Part shown: piece by piece, positions 17,028-25,935 of the stretch
How the letters are laid out: every line of letters begins with the position of its first letter
Numbering within the stretch: the stretch's first letter is position 1
Source: Sphingobacterium humi
GTDB taxonomy: Bacteria; Bacteroidota; Bacteroidia; Sphingobacteriales; Sphingobacteriaceae
NCBI RefSeq assembly: GCF_009768885.1
Contig: NZ_WSQA01000017.1
Span: 31,884 to 95,883, forward strand
Direction: 5' to 3'
DNA length: 64,000 bases
Notes under the pieces: generated by a model
What the model saw: only the letters and a program-made list of their open reading frames with translations
Databases searched by the model: none
Told to the model about the DNA's origin: nothing
Made by a program: the position numbers and the translations under genes

Positions 17028-20000
17028 TTATAAACTGATACTTGCACCAAAGGAAAATGATCGATACATCGGATAGGAACTCGGGCCTGGGAGTTCAGGG
17101 TCTGATATTTTGATCATTTTTGTAAGCGTCCATAGGTTACTGCCTGTAAAGAATACGCGAATCCGGTCGGTGCTGAATTTCTGGGTAATATGTTGAGGAA
17201 TGGTATAGCCTATGGTCAATTGCTTCAGGCGTAAATAAGCACCATTCTGAAGATATCGTGTCTGCACTGCTAATACATCCGCAGCTCCAGAGATAATTGG
17301 TCTCGGGAAGAAAGCGTTCGGATTCTCTGGCGACCAATAATCCATGGCTACCTTAGGAATTCCAACCCATTCGTTAGAATATTGCGTCAAATAATACAAT
17401 TGGCTCATTTGCAAATCTCTTTTTCCTACTCCTTGAAAGAATACATCGAGATCAATTCCTTTCCAGGAAGCATTCGCACGAAAGCCATAACTATAGCGTG
17501 GTGTATTATTACCGATAATGCTCATATCACCGTGGTCATTTAAGGTTTGTGCGCCACGGGTAATTTTCCCGTCACCATTTAGATCTACCATCCATAAATC
17601 CCCGGCTTGTCTTCTTCTGCCATTAATATTGGTTTGGTCAAGCTTTAAAGCTTCCTCATCCGTTTGGAAAAAGCCTCCAGTGGTTAGTCCCCAAATATTT
17701 CCGATATCTGATCCCACATAGTAGTCGGCGATTAATCCTACGGGGTTATTGTATTTGGTAATTTTTGCTGAGTAATCGGAAAGAATCCCGGTTAATCCAT
17801 AGCTTACGTTGCCAACTTGGTCATTCCAAGTGATATTAAGATCAAACCCTCGGGTTCTTAAATCAGCGGCGTTCGCCTGAGGCTCCGTAACGGCTAATAC
17901 CGCAGGTAATGTTTGCGATTTAGTCAACATGTCTTTGGTGTCGCGGGTGTAGAAGTCTAGAGATCCGTTTAGGCGGCTGTTGAGCAAGGCGAAGTCTATC
18001 CCGATGTTTTTCTGTGTCACTGTTTCCCAGGTAAGGGTAGAACTCACTAAACCTGGTGCTATCACAGACATTGGACGGTCACCATTGATCAAATAATTCA
18101 CATCGGCGGCTGAGAGGGTAGCGATATAAGGGTAATAGCCTGGAACATTTTGATTCCCAAGGTTACCATAAGATGCCCTGATTTTTAATAAGCTTACTTT
18201 TTCTTTAAGGGAAGAAAAGAAAGCCTCATTATCTATCCGCCAGCCTACTGAAACAGAAGGAAAGAAGGCAAAGCGATCTTTTTTTGCAAATTTGGATGTC
18301 CCGTCATATCGGCCGTTAAATTCTACCAAATAGCGATCGTCATAACTGTAGTTAATCCGGCTGAAAACTCCGCGGATTGCATACTCATCAATGCCATCAT
18401 AGGCAAAGCGATCGCCAGAGGCCAAGTTGATATAAGGCACAGAGTTGATGATTAAATTCCTTCTTTCCGCAGAAACCATATTGTATTGGGCATACTCTTG
18501 GTTAAAACCAACCATCGCTTTGAAGTTATGTTTCTCCAAGAAGGTTTTCGTATAATCTGCGTAGGCATTAAACACGTAATAACGGTCTTCATTGTCTGTC
18601 CGTGTTACGCGGTTTGGATTACTTCCTCCATAATAACCAACAACATCACCTTTAACATTGTAGAACGGCTGCTTAGCAACATATGACATGTGTTTAGTAT
18701 TCTTGGTATTAAAAGAATAGTCCACATTAATTGAAATTTCTTGAATAGGTTTGATTTTTACTAAGCCTGTCATCCAAACATCATTTACTAGGCGGGTCTG
18801 ATATCCGCCTTCGCTTAACATTTGTGCGGGATTAAAGATAGAGCCTTCGTGTGTCCAATTGCCATTTGGGTCTTTGTAGGGTTGGGTAGAATAGACGTTG
18901 GTTTGGTAGATGGTGCCATCCTCGGGGAAAGAATTCCGAAAATAAGGGTCATTGGGAGGAAAGCGTTTATTTCCGTTATTGATGCTGATTCTGGTGCCAA
19001 CACTAATCCATTCTTTGATGTTGTAATTGAGGTTGGTCATCACATTATAGCGTTTATAATATTCATCAAAAAGATCCCGGTTGGTCAAGCCTCGCTGGTT
19101 GATAAACGAGAAGGAAGAATAGTAGTCGAACTTATCGGAACCCCCGGTAATGCTTGCTGTATGTTGTTGCATGGGATAGCTTTCACTCATCAGAATCTTT
19201 TCCCAATTTGTATTTGCAGCTCCTGTCCACTCATCTAATCGTGCCGGGTGAATGAAGGCCGAAGGCTTAGTTGGGTCGTTATAATGCGCCATCATCGCTT
19301 CCATCGTAATATCATCATAATAGTTCCGGCCATTGACGCGCATGGAGGCCTCATTCATATAAGCGATGCGGTCCTTAGTGTCAATAAACTCAATTTTACT
19401 GGTCGGGCTATTACTGGAGAATAACGTAGAAAGGGACACTACCGGTTTCTCCTTTTTACCACTTTTGGTGGTTATTAGAATGACTCCATAAGCAGCTCGC
19501 GCACCATAGATTGCGGCAGATGCGGCATCTTTTAAGATTGTGACACTTTCGATATCGTTTGGACTGATCAGGTTCACATCCATAGGGATACCGTTGACTA
19601 GAATTAATGGCCCTCCACCATTAATAGAGGTGTTCCCCCGAACATTGAAGGAGGAACCTTTACCGGGTGCTCCACTGCCTTGGGTAACATTTAAATTTGG
19701 AGCTGTTCCTTGTAAACCCTGCCCTAAGGTGGTAATCGGGCGGCTTTCTAACACTTCGGAGCTCACCGTCGATACGGCCCCCGTCAGATTTTCCTTCTTC
19801 TGGGTTCCATAACCAATAACAACCACATCGGAGATGGAGGTCACATCTGCAGACAGAGTTACATTTGTGACCCCATTGCTCGCAATAGCTACTTCTTGCG
19901 AAAGGTAGCCTACATTGCTGAAAACAAGGGTCTTGTCGTTGTTGGAGGCTGTGAGGCTATACTGGCCGGAGGCATCCGTAGAAGTTCCTGCTGCTGATCC

Positions 20001-20264
20001 TTTTACCTTGACACTTACCCCTTCTATTCCTTTACCGTCGGCATCCGTAACACGTCCTGTTAGTTCTTTCTGTTGAAAGAAGGATTCAACAATCAGGTTT
20101 GATTTTTTTAGCGTATTCACTCGCTTGGAAGTGAATGTGTTATCGCTGAGTTCATCTGCAAAAGCAGGCAATCCTACTGAACTGGTTAGTAGGCTGGCAC
20201 TAACGGCTAATGCGTGGAAGAATCGCGATAGTTGCTCTGGGCGGCTATGTTGTTCCATATGCAT
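17028..20264 (-). CDS. SusC/RagA-family TonB-dependent transporter
   Basis: About 1078 residues: signal sequence, a carboxypeptidase-regulatory-like domain (LTGRVTDADGKGIEGVSVKVKG), a TonB-box/plug region (DVVVIGYGTQKKENLTGAV) and a 22-strand barrel ending in an aromatic-rich C terminus. It imports an oligosaccharide or glycoconjugate fragment across the outer membrane with the SusD encoded downstream. It has no STN domain, so it does not signal to an anti-sigma factor; control is by the GntR protein. I favour the ATG at 20264 (or 20258), which has an A-rich leader and leaves a clear signal peptide; the frame is also open from an ATG at 20318. Confidence 0.92.
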   Translation of the reverse strand: MHMEQHSRPEQLSRFFHALAVSASLLTSSVGLPAFADELSDNTFTSKRVNTLKKSNLIVESFFQQKELTGRVTDADGKGIEGVSVKVKGSAAGTSTDASGQYSLTASNNDKTLVFSNVGYLSQEVAIASNGVTNVTLSADVTSISDVVVIGYGTQKKENLTGAVSTVSSEVLESRPITTLGQGLQGTAPNLNVTQGSGAPGKGSSFNVRGNTSINGGGPLILVNGIPMDVNLISPNDIESVTILKDAASAAIYGARAAYGVILITTKSGKKEKPVVSLSTLFSSNSPTSKIEFIDTKDRIAYMNEASMRVNGRNYYDDITMEAMMAHYNDPTKPSAFIHPARLDEWTGAANTNWEKILMSESYPMQQHTASITGGSDKFDYYSSFSFINQRGLTNRDLFDEYYKRYNVMTNLNYNIKEWISVGTRISINNGNKRFPPNDPYFRNSFPEDGTIYQTNVYSTQPYKDPNGNWTHEGSIFNPAQMLSEGGYQTRLVNDVWMTGLVKIKPIQEISINVDYSFNTKNTKHMSYVAKQPFYNVKGDVVGYYGGSNPNRVTRTDNEDRYYVFNAYADYTKTFLEKHNFKAMVGFNQEYAQYNMVSAERRNLIINSVPYINLASGDRFAYDGIDEYAIRGVFSRINYSYDDRYLVEFNGRYDGTSKFAKKDRFAFFPSVSVGWRIDNEAFFSSLKEKVSLLKIRASYGNLGNQNVPGYYPYIATLSAADVNYLINGDRPMSVIAPGLVSSTLTWETVTQKNIGIDFALLNSRLNGSLDFYTRDTKDMLTKSQTLPAVLAVTEPQANAADLRTRGFDLNITWNDQVGNVSYGLTGILSDYSAKITKYNNPVGLIADYYVGSDIGNIWGLTTGGFFQTDEEALKLDQTNINGRRRQAGDLWMVDLNGDGKITRGAQTLNDHGDMSIIGNNTPRYSYGFRANASWKGIDLDVFFQGVGKRDLQMSQLYYLTQYSNEWVGIPKVAMDYWSPENPNAFFPRPIISGAADVLAVQTRYLQNGAYLRLKQLTIGYTIPQHITQKFSTDRIRVFFTGSNLWTLTKMIKISDPELPGPSSYPMYRSFSFGASISL

Positions 20265-20330
20265 AAATTGATTTAAACCTAACTTGAAAATATGGAGCCT
20301 GCTGGCTCGTATGGTCATAGGCAGGGCAGG

Positions 20331-20350
20331 CGATATAAAAAAGCATATCG
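20331..20350. other. Short inverted repeat in the susC leader
   Basis: CGATAT, eight bases (AAAAAAGC), ATATCG: a six-base-pair stem in the roughly 300-nt untranslated leader of susC. It may affect mRNA stability or translation; no known riboswitch is recognised here. Confidence 0.3.
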
Positions 20351-20569
20351 GTTTTAGTCCGCCTAATCAGTGTTTACCTGTCGGATTTATTGTTCGTTAT
20401 GGACCCGAAATGCCAAGGGTGTCAAGCGTAGTTTAGGATGTCTTAATTTAATAGGAATCTGGACGCTTTCGGGAGTTTCTGCATGTATGGAGAAGTGTTT
20501 CTTTGTTATTGGTTATTGTTTCCTTCTCATAATTCGTAGAATATCTAATTCTAACTATAATTAGTTAAA

Positions 20570-20599
20570 CAAATATAGTAATACAGCTTGTATATACAA
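20570..20599 (-). promoter_or_regulatory. Promoter of the susC-susD-ceramidase-like unit
   Basis: Minus-strand TTG at 20599-20597, a 19-bp spacer and TATATTTG at 20577-20570 match the Bacteroidota consensus exactly. The -33 TTG is within operator site 3. The predicted start near 20563 leaves a long leader of about 300 nt before the ATG at 20264. Confidence 0.75.
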
Positions 20600-20600
20600 G
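20587..20600. promoter_or_regulatory. GntR-type operator, site 3 (perfect 14-bp palindrome)
   Basis: CTTGTATATACAAG is identical to its reverse complement. It lies in the divergent region between susC and gntR and covers the susC -33 element. The TTGT...ACAA form suits the winged-helix dimer of the adjacent GntR/UTRA regulator. Confidence 0.78.
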
Positions 20601-20708
20601 AAATTAAGATAAAAATATTTTATATTTTTCATGTATAATAATTAAATGACTGAAAATCAGTGATATAAAAATAACATTGTTTTGGAAAATTTTGTTTCTA
20701 TATATTTA

Positions 20709-20722
20709 TATGTCTATACAAG
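20709..20722. promoter_or_regulatory. Degenerate GntR-type half site
   Basis: TATGTCTATACAAG keeps one intact half (TATACAAG) and has three mismatches to the 14-bp palindrome. It lies between sites 3 and 4 and could help looping or cooperative binding, or be chance in AT-rich sequence. Confidence 0.3.
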
Positions 20723-20785
20723 TATTGTTAACCACTAATTGTTTTGGCCTCTCTATAAAAGGAATTTACGGAAAGAAATATACTG

Positions 20786-20799
20786 CCTGTATATACAAG
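20786..20799. promoter_or_regulatory. GntR-type operator, site 4 (gntR promoter)
   Basis: CCTGTATATACAAG, one mismatch from the palindrome, ends about 8 bp before the -33 region of the gntR promoter and 58 bp before the gntR start codon. The position suggests autoregulation. Confidence 0.65.
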
Positions 20800-20806
20800 A
20801 AAACCT

Positions 20807-20836
20807 ATTTAATAAGCTGTCGATTCACTATATTTG
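20807..20836 (+). promoter_or_regulatory. Promoter of gntR
   Basis: TATATTTG at 20829-20836 is an exact -7 match; 19 bp upstream the -33 position is a TTT-rich stretch (20806-20810) rather than TTG. The start near 20843 would leave a leader of only about 15 nt before the ATG at 20858. Confidence 0.55.
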
Positions 20837-20857
20837 TCATTAAAACACATTGGAATT

Positions 20858-21574
20858 ATGCGAAAATCAGCAGGTACTCCATTATATAAGCAAGTTTTTG
20901 AAGAATTAAAAGCCAAGATTGACGCTGGCCATTATAAGATCGGCGATTTGCTTCCCTCCGAAAATGAGTTATGTAAATTATATTTCACCACCCGACCTAC
21001 GGTTCGGCAAGCCCTGAACGAGCTTACCAATCGGGGATATATTGTACGACAGCATGGTAAGGGTAGCATAGTCTCCGAGCCTAAGAATGGATTAGGTATC
21101 TTATCGATTAAAGGAGCTACAGCAGGTGTGGGTAAGCATAATTTACGTACAGCTATTCTTTCCAAGCCGCAGAAATGCGCTTGGCCGGAGTCCTTTGCCT
21201 TCGAGCTATCGGCAGAAGAGCAGGAAGCAGGCGCAATTACCTTCTCTCGCTTGCGCTATGTAAATGGCTTGCCCACGATGTTCGAGGAAACCTTCATCAG
21301 TAATTTAGGGCTTCCTCGCTTTACCCTACACAATCTGGAGAAAAACTCACTCTTCGATACATTGAAGCACTATCATGCGGTAGAGGTTAAGGAAGGGGAG
21401 CAAAAGATATGGGCCATTGAAGCCAGCAAGGAGCTAGCTGAGCTTTTCAATATCAAAGCTAAGAAACCCATCTTACACATGAAGCGTAAGCTGGCCACCA
21501 ATAAGAAGAACTTATTCATCTATTCCTTTTTATATTGCAATACCGAAGAGTTCTTTATTCAAGATTATTTTTAA
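20858..21574 (+). CDS. GntR-family transcriptional regulator, HutC/UTRA type
   Basis: A 238-residue regulator. The N-terminal winged helix runs about residues 5-75 (GTPLYKQVFEELKAKI, LLPSENELCKLYFTTRPTVR and QALNEL are textbook GntR); a UTRA ligand-binding domain fills residues 90-238. The ATG at 20858 matches the family start (MRKSAGTPLY); an upstream in-frame TTG at 20834 overlaps the -7 element and is rejected. It is divergent from the susC unit and most likely binds the four CTTGTATATACAAG-like sites, releasing them when a sugar phosphate from the pathway accumulates. Ligand unknown. Confidence 0.9.
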   Translation: MRKSAGTPLYKQVFEELKAKIDAGHYKIGDLLPSENELCKLYFTTRPTVRQALNELTNRGYIVRQHGKGSIVSEPKNGLGILSIKGATAGVGKHNLRTAILSKPQKCAWPESFAFELSAEEQEAGAITFSRLRYVNGLPTMFEETFISNLGLPRFTLHNLEKNSLFDTLKHYHAVEVKEGEQKIWAIEASKELAELFNIKAKKPILHMKRKLATNKKNLFIYSFLYCNTEEFFIQDYF

Positions 21575-21628
21575 ACATAACGTTTTCAGACCGTGAGGGA
21601 AACAGAATACCTGTAAGCCCATAAAATA

Positions 21629-21658
21629 AAAAATCCCGAATGCGAGTTCGGGATTTTT
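21629..21658. terminator. Bidirectional terminator between gntR and the ribose-salvage operon
   Basis: AAAAATCCCGAA, six-base loop, TTCGGGATTTTT: a 12-bp stem flanked by A and T runs, so it works in both directions for two convergent genes. It lies 55 bp after the gntR stop and 43 bp after the last ADP-ribosylglycohydrolase gene. Confidence 0.85.
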
Positions 21659-21700
21659 ACGTGTTGGGCAACTGAAATGCCCGAAATTGATATAGGTTGA

Positions 21701-23275
21701 TTATTCTTTGCCATCATGTGCATGAATGCCATCTACCGGTTGATCGGAATATATGGTGGCATCATGAACGCGTATTGAATAGCCCTCTTTCGGGTTATTC
21801 GTCACGACTTTTACCTGATGCTTACCCTTCGGCAGTTCATATTTCCAAAAGATCTCGTGTTTTCTCGACATCAAGTCCGTTGGCATTTTCGTGCGTTCAA
21901 TCTCTTTGCCATCAATGTATATGGTTAAATCAAACACATGATCTTCTTTTACGTTATCTGCTTTGGCGGCTACTCCTTGCAATACCACCGCAGTGCCTTC
22001 AAAATCAAAGGTGAATTCCTTGGCCATCGGTTTATTCCAGAAACTTATTTTATGCGTAGGGTAGATGCCGTCGAAGCTTTTTTCAAAACGTACGGCTTTA
22101 GGTTGCTGTACATTGATGGTAATTTCCTTCGCCGTAACCTTGCCGCCATTCTTCTTCACCATTTCCAAGGCATGCTTGTAGCCAACCTCATATACCCGGT
22201 TCAAGGACATATTGGTATATTTAAAATCGATGTCTTCAGCCTCTGCAAGCCCCATTTTCCAATACTTTGGAATATGGCTATAACCGAGGATGGTGCCTAA
22301 TACCCCACCGGCATTCGATGGATTACAGTCGGAATCCTGACCCGCACGGGTAGATATTTCCATGGTTTTGGTGAAATCGCCATCGCCGTATAGCAGTCCC
22401 AATACGATATAGGCAGCATTGATTTTCGCATCAATATTAAAGGCTGAAAGTGCACCAGCAGGACAACCCGCCTCTTCCGACCATTTCTTTTGAATCTCAA
22501 ACCAGGTCTGCTTCCAATCGTTTGGATATTGCTTATGCCATTTGATCACGTCGGCAATACATTTGTAGAAATCACTCTCAGCAGGAATGGTTTTTAAGGC
22601 TTCATTCACCACAAACTGGATGTCATCAGAAACGTAGGCAATAGAATATAAGGCGCCGACATATACACCGCCATACCAACCGTCTCCATAATTCATGATA
22701 TGTCCAATTTTATCCGATATTTCCGATGCTGAATTAGGCATACCCGGGGTCATCAACCCTGCATAATCCGCTTCAATCTGATAATCTAGATCATCGGCAT
22801 GTGGGTTATTGTGCCAGTGTCCCGATTCAGGTGCTTTAATTCCGTTTAACAGGTTATAGCGCGCGGCTTGGTTTGCATGCCACAGTTGGTATTCTGAATG
22901 GGCAAAAGCGTTGGCAAAATCCTCCACAGGGGCATCAATACCTTTTTGCTCCATCACCTCCACGAAGGTCAGTTCCACATAAAGGTCATCGTATAAGCCT
23001 GGCGATTTAATCATGGTGTTTTTGATATAACCATCAAACCAGGGAATGGTCATGTAATCCGGGATTAGCGTGCCGTTAAATTTAAACTCTGTAGGTCCGC
23101 CAAAGGTTACTCCAATCACCTGTCCGGCCCATCCGCCTTTCAGTTTATCTTTCAACACTTCCGGTTTTATTTTAACCTGTTTAGGAAGGGATTGCTGAGC
23201 AAGTACAGGGCTGCTGCTCAAGCTACCCAGAAGGGCCAAGGCGAAGGCCGAATATTTAAAAAAGTTCTTATTCAT
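21701..23275 (-). CDS. Exported ADP-ribosylglycohydrolase-family protein, paralogue A
   Basis: A 524-residue protein with a signal peptide (cleavage after VLAQ, residue 27). The ADP-ribosylglycohydrolase (DraG/ARH) domain covers about residues 40-370: GGWAGQVIGVTFGG at 47-60, the metal-binding Asp pair in YDDLYVE at 96-97, and the second metal motif GQDSDCN at 312-318. A C-terminal beta-rich domain (about 390-520) follows. It probably frees ribose from ADP-ribose, nucleosides or ribosylated compounds outside the cytoplasm, feeding the permease and ribokinase of the same operon. Export is unusual, since classical DraG enzymes are cytoplasmic. It is a tandem duplicate of the next gene. Confidence 0.85.
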   Translation of the reverse strand: MNKNFFKYSAFALALLGSLSSSPVLAQQSLPKQVKIKPEVLKDKLKGGWAGQVIGVTFGGPTEFKFNGTLIPDYMTIPWFDGYIKNTMIKSPGLYDDLYVELTFVEVMEQKGIDAPVEDFANAFAHSEYQLWHANQAARYNLLNGIKAPESGHWHNNPHADDLDYQIEADYAGLMTPGMPNSASEISDKIGHIMNYGDGWYGGVYVGALYSIAYVSDDIQFVVNEALKTIPAESDFYKCIADVIKWHKQYPNDWKQTWFEIQKKWSEEAGCPAGALSAFNIDAKINAAYIVLGLLYGDGDFTKTMEISTRAGQDSDCNPSNAGGVLGTILGYSHIPKYWKMGLAEAEDIDFKYTNMSLNRVYEVGYKHALEMVKKNGGKVTAKEITINVQQPKAVRFEKSFDGIYPTHKISFWNKPMAKEFTFDFEGTAVVLQGVAAKADNVKEDHVFDLTIYIDGKEIERTKMPTDLMSRKHEIFWKYELPKGKHQVKVVTNNPKEGYSIRVHDATIYSDQPVDGIHAHDGKE

Positions 23276-23292
23276 ATCTATGAGTTTTTAGG

Positions 23293-24849
23293 TTAGTGTA
23301 CATGGTTTTCAATGCCTACGTTAGGCTCGTCGGAATAGATCAGGTTGTAGGTCAAGTCCACATAATAACCTTCTGGTGTTTCTTTTTTAACGATGCTGGC
23401 TTTATGTTTTCCCTTTGGTAAGTCATAAATCCAAAACACTTCATCCTTCCGTTTTAAGTAATTGGTCGGCATAATGGTAGAAGCTATTTTTTTGCCATCC
23501 ACATACACTTCCAATGGAATATCCACATCTGTTGCTTCCTTGCTTGGTTTTCTCGCCACACCCACTAATACAAAGCCAGTCCCTTCAAATTCAAAGTCGT
23601 ACTTGTCTTTTAACTGACGATTGACGCCTACTTTTTTAATCGGATATACGCCTTCGAAGCTCTTTTCATAGCGTACAGCCACTGGTTTCTGCACTGGAAT
23701 TTCCACCGCATTTGCCGATACTTTACCGCCGTTTTTCTGGATCATTTCCAGGGCATGCTTAAAGCTTATTTGATAAACCCGGTTTAGCGAGGTCTCCGTA
23801 TATTTGAAATTAATGTCTTCGGCCTCTGCCAACCCCATTTTCCAGTAAGCCGGAATTTGGCTGTATCCGACCATGGTGCCCAAGATTCCCGCTGCACTGG
23901 AAGGATTACAATCGGAGTCTTGACCCGCACGAGTCGAGATCTCCAGGGTCTTCGTGAAGTCGCCATTTCCGTAAAGAAGTCCTAGTACAATATAAGCGGC
24001 GTTGATTTTCGCGTCTATATTGTAAGGCGCATGTACGCCCTCCGGACAGCCAACTTCCTCGGCCCATTTTTGCTGAATCTCAAACCAGGTCTGCTTCCAG
24101 TTGTTCGGATATTGCTTATGCCATTTGATGACGTCGGCGATACACTTGTAAAAATCACTCTGAGCAGGAATGGTCTTTAAGGCTTCGTTGACAATAAAGT
24201 GTATGTCTTTGTTTACATAGGCCAAGGTATACATGGCTCCCACATACACTCCACCATACCAACCGTCGCCATAGTTCATGATGTGACCGATTTTATCGCT
24301 GATGGTAGATGCGGAGTTCGGCATGCCTGGATTCATTAAGCCGGCAAAATCAGCCTCAATCTGATAATCGATATCATCCGCATGGGGATTGTTTTTCCAA
24401 TGGCCAGACTCTGGTGCTTTAATACCCGTTAAGATATTATAGCGCGCCGCTTGGTTGGCGTGCCATAAGCCATAGCTTGCATTGGCGAAGGCATTGGCAA
24501 ACGAGTCCACAGGTGCATCAACACCTAGGCGATCCATCACCTCTACAAAAGTTAAATCCATATAGATATCATCAAATAGACTCGGATTATGCGTCATGGT
24601 ACTTTTGATATAGCCATCGTACCAGGCCAGGTTTTCATAGTCTTGGATAAAGGTTCCACGGTATCTGAATTCTGTTGGCCCTCCAAAGGTTACCCCAATG
24701 GTTTGCCCAGCCCAACCACCTTTTACCTTGTCCATCAACTCGTCTTTGCTCATGCTTTTTAAGGGTTTCTTTTGTGCGTGAAGAGCTTGCACTTGAAAAA
24801 TCAGGAAGGCGCCTAATAGGAAGAAATACGTTAAGAAGTTACTTTTCAT
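23293..24849 (-). CDS. Exported ADP-ribosylglycohydrolase-family protein, paralogue B
   Basis: A 518-residue tandem paralogue of the downstream gene with the same layout: signal peptide (cleavage near ALHAQ, residue 26), a DraG-type domain with GGWAGQTIGVTFGG, FDDIYMD and GQDSDCNPSSA motifs, and a C-terminal beta-rich domain. Protein and DNA are very similar over most of their length; differences concentrate in the C-terminal domain and in loops, which may tune substrate choice. The gap between the two genes is only 17 bp. It follows the permease gene by about 48 bp. Confidence 0.85.
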   Translation of the reverse strand: MKSNFLTYFFLLGAFLIFQVQALHAQKKPLKSMSKDELMDKVKGGWAGQTIGVTFGGPTEFRYRGTFIQDYENLAWYDGYIKSTMTHNPSLFDDIYMDLTFVEVMDRLGVDAPVDSFANAFANASYGLWHANQAARYNILTGIKAPESGHWKNNPHADDIDYQIEADFAGLMNPGMPNSASTISDKIGHIMNYGDGWYGGVYVGAMYTLAYVNKDIHFIVNEALKTIPAQSDFYKCIADVIKWHKQYPNNWKQTWFEIQQKWAEEVGCPEGVHAPYNIDAKINAAYIVLGLLYGNGDFTKTLEISTRAGQDSDCNPSSAAGILGTMVGYSQIPAYWKMGLAEAEDINFKYTETSLNRVYQISFKHALEMIQKNGGKVSANAVEIPVQKPVAVRYEKSFEGVYPIKKVGVNRQLKDKYDFEFEGTGFVLVGVARKPSKEATDVDIPLEVYVDGKKIASTIMPTNYLKRKDEVFWIYDLPKGKHKASIVKKETPEGYYVDLTYNLIYSDEPNVGIENHVH

Positions 24850-24897
24850 GTCTTATTTAATATGTTAGGTGTAAATAGGATATAGTGCTATAAGGGT

Positions 24898-25902
24898 TTA
24901 ACTGCCCGACCAGATAATCAAGCCTAGGCCAGCAATAAAGCATAAAAACATCGCGATTAATAGGTTATTTACCTTGCTGCTGGAACCTTTGAATTCTTTC
25001 CAGACCAATACGCCCCACAGGGCAGCCACCAAGGTCGCCCCTTGCCCTAGTCCGTAGGAGATGGCTGGGCCTGCTTTCCCTGCGGCAATCAGGTTAAACA
25101 GGTTGCCCAGCCCCCAAATTGCGCCACCTAGCACCCCGATTATATGGTATTTAAAAGGGCCGGCAAAGTATTCTTTGTAGCGAATTGCTGCCCCTTCCAA
25201 CGGGCGCTTCATCAATACCGTGTTAAAAATAAGGTTGCTTAAGAAAATCCCTACGGCAAACACAACGAAGGCGGTATAAGGCGTCATCTTTCCGGCAAGC
25301 GGTTGTTCAAAATTGTTCAAATCCATACCCGATGCTAGAAAAGGATAAAATGAAGACATAAGGAAGCCGGCAATCACCGAAATGCTGATCCACTTGCCGA
25401 TACCCGCCGTGCCAGAAGCTCCTTTGTGCTTCTTGAAGGCCACAGCATTCAACACAATCGCCAGTGTTACTAAGCCTACCCCGACAAATAACAATACCGG
25501 ATCGCCTTTTTGCTGCAGTAGGTAATTAAAGAACACCCCTGCCACGAGGGCAATCCCGATACCAATCGGAAAAGCAACAGCCATACCGGCTGAAGCAATA
25601 GCTGCGGTTAGTAAAATATTAGCTAGGTTAAAGAGCAAACCGCTCAATAGGGCATTCCCCAGGTTAGAAACATCGGTCTGCGCAATGTCTTCTAAAAAAG
25701 GACGGCCTTGTTCGCCCATGCTGCCCATAGTTAAGGCGCTGATGAGGGCAAAGACAAGAATGCCGATCACATAGTCCCAATAGAAAAGCTCGAAGCGCCA
25801 TTTTTGTTGGTTTATCTTCTGGGTGTTTGCCCAAGAACCCCAACAGATCATCGTGATGATACAGAATAAAATAGCGGTATGGTAATCGGATACAATAAAC
25901 AT
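24898..25902 (-). CDS. GRP/RhaT-type sugar permease (DMT superfamily)
   Basis: A 334-residue inner-membrane protein with about ten hydrophobic helices. The N terminus (ILFCIITMICWGSWANTQK) and the ISYGLGQGATLVAALWGVLVWKEFKG segment in the last third are typical of the glucose/ribose porter (GRP) and rhamnose symporter group. Between ribokinase and two exported ribosidase-like genes, it most likely imports D-ribose with protons. The start is 33 bp from the ribokinase stop. Rhamnose transport is possible by family but not supported by neighbours. Confidence 0.85.
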   Translation of the reverse strand: MFIVSDYHTAILFCIITMICWGSWANTQKINQQKWRFELFYWDYVIGILVFALISALTMGSMGEQGRPFLEDIAQTDVSNLGNALLSGLLFNLANILLTAAIASAGMAVAFPIGIGIALVAGVFFNYLLQQKGDPVLLFVGVGLVTLAIVLNAVAFKKHKGASGTAGIGKWISISVIAGFLMSSFYPFLASGMDLNNFEQPLAGKMTPYTAFVVFAVGIFLSNLIFNTVLMKRPLEGAAIRYKEYFAGPFKYHIIGVLGGAIWGLGNLFNLIAAGKAGPAISYGLGQGATLVAALWGVLVWKEFKGSSSKVNNLLIAMFLCFIAGLGLIIWSGS

Positions 25903-25935
25903 AAGCGGTAAGATTAAAAAGCCATCGGCTTTGGG

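Noticed and set aside
20834..20857. Extended gntR start at an in-frame TTG
   Set aside because: The codon overlaps the TATATTTG promoter element, and the ATG at 20858 gives the normal GntR N terminus.
20265..20857. Riboswitch in the long susC leader
   Set aside because: Only a 6-bp hairpin was found; no conserved aptamer core could be recognised.
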